In this document: piece by piece, positions 18,139 to 25,098 of the stretch
Position numbering within the stretch: the stretch's first letter is position 1
How the letters are laid out: the number at the start of each line of letters is the position of its first letter
Assembly (NCBI GenBank): GCA_944325255.1
Contig: CALUZH010000005.1
Coordinates: 1 to 60,271, forward strand
DNA: 60,271 bases
Source: an uncultured Erysipelotrichaceae bacterium
Lineage (GTDB): Bacteria > Bacillota_I > Bacilli_A > Erysipelotrichales > Erysipelotrichaceae
Direction: 5' to 3'
Program-made: the position numbers and the translations under genes
Notes under the pieces: generated by a model
What the model was told of the DNA's origin: nothing
Database searches by the model: none
The model's input: the letters and a program-made list of their open reading frames with translations, nothing else

Positions 18139-19302
18139 TCACTCCGATTTCTTCCACACCATTTTATTCACAATGTTTGTATAGCTTTGAATAATTTTTA
18201 CTACCTTGGACGAAACATTTTCATCAATATAATCCGGTACAGGCTTACCCAAATCATCATTATTATTCATATCTATAGCTAGGCGCACTGCATTATGTAA
18301 TGATTTTTCATCAATGCCGGCTAGAACAAAACAGCCTTTGTCTAATGCTTCCGGTCTTTCGGTGGATGTTCTGATACATACAGCCGCAATTGGTTTGCCT
18401 ATAGATAAATAAAAGCTTGCTTCCTCAGGCAACGTGCCGCTATCGCTTATTACTGCCAAGGCATTCATTTGTAAATTATTATAATCATGAAAACCTAACG
18501 GCTCATGCATGATTACATTTTCATTAAGCTTGAAGTTACTTTCTTCTAATCTTTTTCTTGATCTAGGGTGACAAGAATATAAAATAGGCAAATCGTATTC
18601 TTCAGCAATTTTGTTTATGGCATTAAATAAAGAATAGAAATTTTCATCACTATCAATGTTCTCTTCCCTATGAGCAGATAAAAGCATATATTTCTTTGGT
18701 TCTAAATGAAGTTTATTTAAAATATTCGACTTTTCGATATTGACTAGATTCTCATGTAGCACTTCAGCCATAGGAGATCCTGTAACATAGACTCTTTCTT
18801 TTGGTAAACCGCATTCATGAAGATATTTTCTGGCATGTTCACTATAAGCAAGATTAACATCGCTAATAATATCAACAATTCTTCTGTTTGTTTCTTCCGG
18901 CAAACACTCATCTTTGCATCTATTCCCAGCTTCCATATGAAAAATCGGGATATGTAGTCGTTTAGCACTTATGGCACTTAGACAACTATTGGTATCTCCC
19001 AGAATCAACAATGCATCCGGTTTTATTTCAGCCATTAACTCATAACTTTTAGCAATTATATTACCTATTGTTTCGCCAAGATTACTTCCTACAGCATCCA
19101 TATATACATCTGGATTATCTAATTTTAAGTCTTTAAAAAAAATACCGTTTAAGGTGTAATCATAATTTTGTCCGGTATGAGCTAAAACAGTGTCGAAATA
19201 TTTTCGGCACTTTTTAATTACACAAGATAATCTGATTATTTCCGGTCTTGTTCCTACGATAATAAGAAGCTTGAGTCTTCCGTCATTTTTAAAAGAAATC
19301 AT
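18139..19302 (-). CDS. capG: UDP-N-acetylglucosamine 2-epimerase family, UDP-FucNAc-forming (CapG/FnlC)
   Basis: 387 residues of the non-hydrolysing 2-epimerase fold. It shows GTRPEIIRLS at the start, HTGQNYDY, GDTNSCLSAIS, HMEAGNRCKDECLPEETNR and SAHREENIDS. The DECLPEETNR segment is the CapG/FnlC-specific form of the motif that usually reads in WecB as a DRYSPMPEE-like stretch. With the two genes before it, it completes the three-step route from UDP-GlcNAc to UDP-N-acetyl-L-fucosamine. AAGGTGA precedes the ATG. One base separates it from capF. Confidence 0.85.
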   Translation of the reverse strand: MISFKNDGRLKLLIIVGTRPEIIRLSCVIKKCRKYFDTVLAHTGQNYDYTLNGIFFKDLKLDNPDVYMDAVGSNLGETIGNIIAKSYELMAEIKPDALLILGDTNSCLSAISAKRLHIPIFHMEAGNRCKDECLPEETNRRIVDIISDVNLAYSEHARKYLHECGLPKERVYVTGSPMAEVLHENLVNIEKSNILNKLHLEPKKYMLLSAHREENIDSDENFYSLFNAINKIAEEYDLPILYSCHPRSRKRLEESNFKLNENVIMHEPLGFHDYNNLQMNALAVISDSGTLPEEASFYLSIGKPIAAVCIRTSTERPEALDKGCFVLAGIDEKSLHNAVRLAIDMNNNDDLGKPVPDYIDENVSSKVVKIIQSYTNIVNKMVWKKSE

Positions 19303-19303
19303 T

Positions 19304-20473
19304 TCACTTCACCTTTTCATAATAAGTATCTGGTCTTTCTGACTCAAATATCTCATTAGCCCACATAACAGTAACCAAGTTTTCTGTCTGGCTTAGATTA
19401 ATTATATTATGAGTATATCCTGGTAACATATAAACCGCTTTAATTTCTTCTCCCGACACTTCAAATTCATATAATTCGTCAGTAATAATATTTCTTTCTT
19501 GAATTAAAGCTCTACCACTTACCACAATAAAATATTCCCATTTAGAATTATGGAAATGATTGCCTTTAGTAATTCCGGGCTTCGAAATATTGATGCTGAA
19601 TTGCCCATAATCAATAGTTTTAAATAATTCAGTAAATGAGCCACGATCATCAATATTCATTTTCAAAGAGACGACAGTTTTTTCTTTTGGCAAGTAACTT
19701 AAATATGTCGAATATAATTTCTTTTTAAAAGAATCTTTTTCTAATTTTGTTAAAAAGAAACTGCTGTCATATGATTTGAATTCTTCCAAATTATTAACTA
19801 TTTCACCAAGACTTACATGATGGACTGTTGGAACATATGCATATTTCTCTTGATAGTGTTCCTGCCCCAGTAAGCACAACAATAGTTCTTCAACCAGATC
19901 ATCAATATATACAAAATCTAATTCAATATTGCGATCTGTAATACTGATTGGCAAATCATGGGCATAGTTATAACAAAATGTCGCAATTACACTATTGTAG
20001 TTAGGCTTGCACCATTTACCAAACAAATTGGGGAAACGATAAACAATTACTTTAACACCATTATCTAAGCCATAATTAAACAATAAATTTTCGCCCTCAA
20101 GCTTACTGATGCCATATGGGCTGTCCTTATATCTTCCTTCCAGTGTTGCCTGAACACTGGAACTTAGCATAATAGGTGATTTATTATTATTCTTCTTTAA
20201 TAGTTCTAGTAATTGATTAGTTAAATCAACGTTGCCTTCTTTAAACTCTTCAACTTTTTGCGGTCTGTTAACACCGGCAAGATGAAATACAAAATCACAA
20301 TCCTTAGTGTATTTTTCTAAATCTTCTAAAGTTGAGTCTTTGTCATAACAATATATATCTTCTATATTGATTAGATTGCCATAGTATTTATCATTTTGGT
20401 TTTGTATATTCTTTAATCTAACGATTAAATTTTTGCCAACAAAACCATTTGATCCAGTAACTAATATTTTCAT
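19304..20473 (-). CDS. capF: CapF/FnlB bifunctional reductase-epimerase (SDR plus cupin)
   Basis: 389 residues. The N-terminal SDR domain has GSNGFVGKNL and the YGISKLEGE active-site YxxxK. The C-terminal cupin (from about residue 275) has GITKGNHFHNSKWEYF with the metal-binding His residues. CapF epimerises and reduces the 4-keto sugar made by CapE in the UDP-L-FucNAc pathway. The order capE-capF-capG and one-base spacings match the Staphylococcus aureus type 5/8 and Pseudomonas O11 arrangements. Confidence 0.9.
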   Translation of the reverse strand: MKILVTGSNGFVGKNLIVRLKNIQNQNDKYYGNLINIEDIYCYDKDSTLEDLEKYTKDCDFVFHLAGVNRPQKVEEFKEGNVDLTNQLLELLKKNNNKSPIMLSSSVQATLEGRYKDSPYGISKLEGENLLFNYGLDNGVKVIVYRFPNLFGKWCKPNYNSVIATFCYNYAHDLPISITDRNIELDFVYIDDLVEELLLCLLGQEHYQEKYAYVPTVHHVSLGEIVNNLEEFKSYDSSFFLTKLEKDSFKKKLYSTYLSYLPKEKTVVSLKMNIDDRGSFTELFKTIDYGQFSINISKPGITKGNHFHNSKWEYFIVVSGRALIQERNIITDELYEFEVSGEEIKAVYMLPGYTHNIINLSQTENLVTVMWANEIFESERPDTYYEKVK

Positions 20474-20474
20474 C

Positions 20475-21494
20475 TTACTTAAACAAATCTAATTTAAGCA
20501 AAAGTTTCTTCATGCCTTCAAGATCTAATCTTTCGGTATTATGTGAGTTATATTCTTCGGCTCTTTCAAATAAGGTTGTGCCCTTATTAATATACTTATC
20601 ATAATTTAAATCACGGTTATCAGCCGGAATTCTAAAATAGTTTCCCATATCAACAGCTTTAACCATATCTTCTTTAGTAACCAGCACTTCAAAAAGCTTT
20701 TCACCATGTCTTGTTCCGATATAAGAAATATTAGGTTCAATGCCTTTTAAATCACATATAGCTTTAGCTAAGTTATCGATGGTCGATGCCGGGGCTTTTT
20801 GAACGAATAAGTCTCCCTGCTCACCATGTTCAAAAGCATACAAAACCAAATCAACCGCATCATCCAGCGTCATCATGAATCTTGTCATATCAGGATTGGT
20901 AATAGTTAAAGGCTTGCCTTCTTTTATTTGCTCGCAAAACAAAGGAATAACACTGCCTCTAGAAGCCATGACATTACCATATCTTGTAAGACATAATACC
21001 GTATCATTTTCATTTAACTGTCTCGATCTGGCAACGACATTTTTCTCCATCAAAGCCTTGGTCATACCCATAGCATTGATAGGATAGGCAGCCTTATCCG
21101 TAGACAAAAATATGGCCTTTTTAACACCGTTTTTAACGCAGGCAGTAATTACATTATCTGATCCTAAAACGTTGGTCTTTACGGCCTCTATCGGATAAAA
21201 TTCACATGATGGAACCTGCTTTAAGGCAGCGGCATGAAAAACATAATCGACGCCTTTAAAAGCATACTCAATTGAGTTATAGTCTCTTACATCACCAATA
21301 TAGAATTTAAGTTTATTGGCATATGCCGGATATAAAGACTGATATTCGTGGCGCATATCATCCTGCTTCTTTTCATCCCTTGAAACAATTCTTATTTCTT
21401 TAATATCACTCAAGAGAAATCTTTTGGTCACAGCATTGCCGAATGAACCCGTACCGCCAGTAATCAATAATACTTTATCTTTAAATAATGACAT
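20475..21494 (-). CDS. capE: CapE/FnlA UDP-GlcNAc 4,6-dehydratase/5-epimerase
   Basis: About 339 residues of an extended SDR. The NAD loop is ITGGTGSFGNAV. The catalytic region reads STDKAAYPINAMGMTKALME, in which the usual YxxxK tyrosine is replaced by Met, as described for CapE enzymes. It makes the first 4-keto intermediate from UDP-GlcNAc. The start ATG at 21494 follows AAAGGAGCTAAC; the longer frame from 21512 overlaps the GT4 gene and has no ribosome site. Confidence 0.9.
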   Translation of the reverse strand: MSLFKDKVLLITGGTGSFGNAVTKRFLLSDIKEIRIVSRDEKKQDDMRHEYQSLYPAYANKLKFYIGDVRDYNSIEYAFKGVDYVFHAAALKQVPSCEFYPIEAVKTNVLGSDNVITACVKNGVKKAIFLSTDKAAYPINAMGMTKALMEKNVVARSRQLNENDTVLCLTRYGNVMASRGSVIPLFCEQIKEGKPLTITNPDMTRFMMTLDDAVDLVLYAFEHGEQGDLFVQKAPASTIDNLAKAICDLKGIEPNISYIGTRHGEKLFEVLVTKEDMVKAVDMGNYFRIPADNRDLNYDKYINKGTTLFERAEEYNSHNTERLDLEGMKKLLLKLDLFK

Positions 21495-21495
21495 G

Positions 21496-22686
21496 TTAGC
21501 TCCTTTTCTCATGTATTATATCATTTTGTACTACCAATTCTTTATAAAGACTTTGATATGATGAGCACATATTAACAAGATTGTATTCTTTTGCTTTATC
21601 AATACAGTCTTCTTTCTTAAAAGAATAGTCATTTTTTTCTCTTTCGATTATTTTGGCAACTTCCTTTATATTATGTTTTTCAACAACTATGCCGGTTTTG
21701 TCATCTATTATCTCCGGACTTCCTCCGGTATTGTATGTAATAACTGGTGTTCCACAGGCTAAAGCTTCAATATTTACTGTTGGGAAAGTATCCTCAAGAG
21801 TCAGATTGATAAACAAATGCGATTTACTGTAGATATCTCTTAATTCATCGATATTTTGAGTTTGCTGATGATATTCCACATTTGGATATTCTTTAAAGTT
21901 TAAGTTACTTTTTCCTACAACCACTATTTTAATATCTTTGCTAAGCAAAGGAATAAGTTTAACAAGCTCCTTGATGCCTTTCTTTTCGGTAAATATACTA
22001 GCGATAAATGTTATAGTAAATTGCTTGTTTTTTTCTTTTGAAGGATAAAACGCTTTTAAATTAATTCCATTATTTATAACTCTGATATCCTGAGATGCCA
22101 AAAAACTCTTTCTAGTTTCATTTGCCAACCATGTAGATGGAGTAACAATTGTAAATTTAAACTTATTGAAACACTCTTTTTTTAAATAATAGTTTTTTGT
22201 TGTGTTTTGTTTAAAGATACTAAATGGATACGAATAATTCATGGGGCAATTTTCACATTCAGTTTGAAATTTGTGACAACCAATGTAATCGTAGTGTGGG
22301 CAATATCCAGTGAAGTTAAAGCAATCGTGCAATGTCATTACAACAGGTATATTGGCTTTAGACAAATATTCAAACAATATTTTAATATTCATATAATAAC
22401 CGTGCATATTATGGATATGGATAATATCCGGATTAAATTTCTTTATTTCTCTTATCAATTTTCTTGTCGCTAAAGTATTAGTAAAACCGGTCTTATCAAA
22501 AAATACCGTTTCAAAAACCGCTATCATATTTCCAAATAGTGAAGTTATTTTAACGGCATTTATATCTTCGTCATAATTTTTCTTTCTACCATAGCAAACA
22601 AGCGAATCGTTCATTCTCGCTAAATCGGCAACTATTCTTCCCGTCGAGCCAAATCTGCATACGGAATTAATATAAAGAATCTTCAT
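21496..22686 (-). CDS. GT4 family glycosyltransferase
   Basis: 396 residues of GT-B fold. The N-domain has HIHNMHGYYMN and LHDCFNFTGYCPHY. The C-domain has TFIASIFTEKKGIKELV and the donor-binding segment EALACGTPVITYNTGGSPEIID, the GT4 EX7E region. The many Cys/His in the segment around residues 130-145 (TGYCPHYDYIGCHKFQTECENC) are typical of WcaC/WbpY-like members. AAGGATATAGAAA precedes the ATG. It is the first intact gene of the polysaccharide operon. Confidence 0.88.
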   Translation of the reverse strand: MKILYINSVCRFGSTGRIVADLARMNDSLVCYGRKKNYDEDINAVKITSLFGNMIAVFETVFFDKTGFTNTLATRKLIREIKKFNPDIIHIHNMHGYYMNIKILFEYLSKANIPVVMTLHDCFNFTGYCPHYDYIGCHKFQTECENCPMNYSYPFSIFKQNTTKNYYLKKECFNKFKFTIVTPSTWLANETRKSFLASQDIRVINNGINLKAFYPSKEKNKQFTITFIASIFTEKKGIKELVKLIPLLSKDIKIVVVGKSNLNFKEYPNVEYHQQTQNIDELRDIYSKSHLFINLTLEDTFPTVNIEALACGTPVITYNTGGSPEIIDDKTGIVVEKHNIKEVAKIIEREKNDYSFKKEDCIDKAKEYNLVNMCSSYQSLYKELVVQNDIIHEKRS

Positions 22687-22870
22687 TTTCTATATCCTTT
22701 TTTTCGTAAAACAACTGTTTTGGGAGGCTTGTTAATAATTCTTGATATAATCTCAAGCTATTAAAAGCATTTATCTCATTTGCGTCTATACACTCAAGAA
22801 ATTCTATTTTATTATCCCACCTATGCAAATGAAATTTTTTTGTTGTAAAGAAATGCAATAAATATTTCAA
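22667..22870 (-). CDS. Short ORF, possible C-terminal remnant of an upstream polysaccharide gene
   Basis: 67 codons (MKYLLHFFTTKKF onward) that end 20 bases inside the GT4 gene and supply its ribosome site. Composition is ordinary for a soluble protein, but I recognise no family. The overlap with a real gene, and the scrambled coding scraps just upstream, suggest the tail of a gene that lost its front. It could also be a genuine small protein. Confidence 0.3.
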   Translation of the reverse strand: MKYLLHFFTTKKFHLHRWDNKIEFLECIDANEINAFNSLRLYQELLTSLPKQLFYEKKDIENEDSLY

Positions 22871-22892
22871 TTTTATTTTCTGTCCGAAAACT

Positions 22893-23129
22893 TCAATACT
22901 CTAATAAAGTCGAATAATTATTCTCGACACCATCAGTTAAAAACATTCTCTCCTCCTCTTCGTTTTTGAGCCTCACTATATAAAACTCATACAGAAGCAT
23001 ATAAAGCAGATTTTTTTTATTCTCGCTTCTTCTAATCTCGCTTCTTCTAAAATATTTAGAATATCAATCATATTTACTTCTGATAATATTCTTCCTACCC
23101 AGCTTTTTTTCAATGATCATCAATTCATC
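22893..23129 (-). pseudogene. Decayed coding remnant with frameshifts
   Basis: The minus strand carries coding-like pieces in changing frames: DELMIIEKKLGR from 23129, then ILSEVNMIDILNILEEARLEEAR, then after an A8 run NLLYMLLYEFYIVRLKNEEEER and a TGA at 22893. Joined, they read as one helical protein segment. This fills the gap 22871-23235, which holds no intact gene. Family unknown. Confidence 0.35.
23021..23050. repeat. Perfect 15-bp tandem duplication
   Basis: TCTCGCTTCTTCTAA occurs twice in a row (23021-23035 and 23036-23050). It lies inside the decayed remnant and duplicates five codons (minus strand LEEAR). Confidence 0.9.
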
Positions 23130-23235
23130 TAAAGTTATTATGATAAGAATTTAAGATATAGCCTAATTGATAGTATCTTATATTAATAGCATTATCAAAA
23201 CAATTTTTTCATAATATCATAAAATGAGGTAGATT

Positions 23236-23592
23236 TTAAAAATTATGGTATATTCTGTAATTCTTTTTTATTCCTTCCCATTCGCACAATAACAACGAAT
23301 TTTGTTTGTCGTGTATTTTTTCATTTAAAACTATTTTGGATTCAAACACAGCTTCTTCATATTCGACAAAAATATTTACTATTTTTCTCGTAACCAAGCT
23401 GGTATTACTATCTTTCTCAAAGTCACTACATATTTTGTTTGTTTCCTCAAAAACCGATGTCGCAACTTTTTTAAGATTACGTAATTTTATCGTCCTTATT
23501 ACAAAGTCGCTTGAAACAATAAAGTTTAAAAGACTAGAAGAAAAGTCATTGATACCGCTATTACACACTTGCGCAATTAAAAAAGCGAACAA
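23236..23592 (-). CDS. Uncharacterised 118-residue ORF (TTG start), possibly a gene fragment
   Basis: The frame opens with a TTG and has no other start codon. The protein is Glu/Lys rich after a hydrophobic first 30 residues (NLKKVATSVFEETNKICSDF), which reads more like real coding than the opposite strand over 23306-23590. There is no good ribosome site. It lies downstream of the sce7726-like gene on the same strand, but 264 bases away. Family not recognised; it may be a truncated gene. Confidence 0.3.
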   Translation of the reverse strand: MFAFLIAQVCNSGINDFSSSLLNFIVSSDFVIRTIKLRNLKKVATSVFEETNKICSDFEKDSNTSLVTRKIVNIFVEYEEAVFESKIVLNEKIHDKQNSLLLCEWEGIKKNYRIYHNF

Positions 23593-23605
23593 TATTATTG
23601 AAATA

Positions 23606-23860
23606 ATTTCCTATTTTACTTTTAAATCAGACATTCCCGAATATATTACTAAAGCTTATACCACTTTAAAAGAGAGAATTAAAGACGACGATGTTTTGCG
23701 ATCTAAATTATTCGAATTTTTAGAAAACACCCCTATTTCTAAATCTCTATATCAAAATATCGAATATAAAGATCAATCAAAAAACAATACTGCGAGCGAA
23801 TTTATTGAAGTATCTATTGTCCACTTTATTGAAGAAATAAAAAAAGGTTTGCATATTTAA
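23606..23860 (+). other. Coding-like 3' fragment on plus strand
   Basis: The last 84 codons of a long plus-strand frame read as a normal soluble protein (IPEYITKAYTTLKERIKDDD, then SEFIEVSIVHFIEEIKKG), whereas the upstream part of that frame looks antisense to the ORF at 23236-23592. No start or ribosome site is visible within it. It is probably the C-terminal end of a broken gene, converging on the sce7726-like gene with a four-base overlap. Confidence 0.3.
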
Positions 23861-24597
23861 AATGTGCAATCAAATTTTGATATATCGTCACATTCCTTTT
23901 TCAATTTGGCGTAATCATTGCTGTGCTTTTCTTTCAGCATCATTTTGAAAGCCGAATTTATTTCCTTAAGATTGTAATTTTTATCAATACTTGATATTAA
24001 GCTGTTTTCAAAATATGTAATCCGATCTTTTTTGGTCATTACATTAAGTATAGATATTTTGTTTATTGTCTTTGATTTTTTAGCTTTTCTAACTCTTGTG
24101 AATTTATGACTCTGATTTTTATAAATGTAAATTCCACAATCTTTATTGATGATCTTTTCTATTTCTTCAAGCATATCTTCAAAACATATGACATATACAT
24201 ATTCAAAACATTTTAAATACTCATCGGTTTGTTTTAATATCCTATTCGTATTATCATACTTTGTCTTTATTTCATATGCCGTACTGTTTTCACCTACGCC
24301 AATTAGATCAGCTCGCACATCACCCAACTTTAACTCTTCAAAGTAAATATCATTACTATTAAAAAGATGATTAATCACAAAATCTCTTTTTACAAAATAT
24401 TCGTTTCGATAATATTTTTCAAGCATTTTATATATCACTGTTTGTGGTTTAATGCTACCAAAGAAAATATCATAATTTATATCCAAATAGTAATCTAAAA
24501 GCGTCTCGATATTCTTCCCCGAGCGATAACCGTTGTATATATCTTTAATATTACTTTTAACATCCGCAACGTCAAACATTAAATCCAAAGTACTCAT
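23857..24597 (-). CDS. sce7726-like protein (putative nuclease-fold accessory protein)
   Basis: 246 residues. The centre has FEELKLGDVRADLIGVGENSTAYEIKTKYDNTNRILKQTDEYLKCFEYVYVI, which resembles a PD-(D/E)xK nuclease core (D in RADLIG, ExK in YEIKTKYD) and matches the sce7726 family as I know it. Such proteins are frequent in prophage and defence regions; function is unproven. A clean ATG opens the frame but only a weak ribosome site precedes it. It is divergent from the TOTE-type gene about 500 bases to the right. Confidence 0.65.
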   Translation of the reverse strand: MSTLDLMFDVADVKSNIKDIYNGYRSGKNIETLLDYYLDINYDIFFGSIKPQTVIYKMLEKYYRNEYFVKRDFVINHLFNSNDIYFEELKLGDVRADLIGVGENSTAYEIKTKYDNTNRILKQTDEYLKCFEYVYVICFEDMLEEIEKIINKDCGIYIYKNQSHKFTRVRKAKKSKTINKISILNVMTKKDRITYFENSLISSIDKNYNLKEINSAFKMMLKEKHSNDYAKLKKECDDISKFDCTF

Positions 24598-25098
24598 ATG
24601 TCATTTCTCTTAAACAAATTATAAATAAGCTAACTATAAAATTATAGTGGATAATCTTTTAAAAATGAAAAAACACAAATGAAAAAGGAATAAGAGCTAG
24701 AAATTTTTGGATACTATAACTGCGGTTATAATTCGTATATAATTATCATATTTGTAATATCATCCCCTTTAATCAAAGCTTAGGAATTATATAAATTTTG
24801 TGTTTGCTTATAAGGGGTTTATTGTGCCAAGAAAGGTAAATATCCGTCTTCAAAACCTAACACTTTGAATCAAATCTTAAGAATATTCATCTTAATGAAT
24901 ATTAAAGTATCCCATGTTCAGGCAAAATAAACGTTCAGTGATGTCATCAGCCTCATCAACTAAGCGAATGAGTGCTAGATAATCATCATTTCATAAAAGT
25001 TGGTCAAAATATATTGTATGATTAATTTGATTCATTAATAAAAGGAATATGTGGCCGTATGTTTTTAATCATATAGAACATAAATAAGATACAAAAAT
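24598..25098. other. Intergenic region with an inverted repeat (24882-24903)
   Basis: No full gene is visible. The segment AATATTCAT-CTTA-ATGAATATT at 24882-24903 is a perfect 9-bp inverted repeat with a four-base loop and no T-tract, so it is more like an operator or a hairpin than a terminator. On the minus strand at about 24898-24992 a scrap of frame reads LALIRLVDEADDITERLF before TAA; it has stops just upstream and may be a gene remnant. Promoters for the two divergent flanking genes should lie here but none is convincing. Confidence 0.4.

Noticed and set aside
23306-23600. N-terminal part of the long plus-strand frame to 23860
   Set aside because: It is Phe/Ser/Leu rich with the composition of an antisense frame opposite the more protein-like minus-strand ORF.
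24898-24992. Minus-strand scrap reading LALIRLVDEADDITERLF
   Set aside because: Protein-like but only about 30 codons with a stop directly upstream and no start, so it cannot be called a gene.
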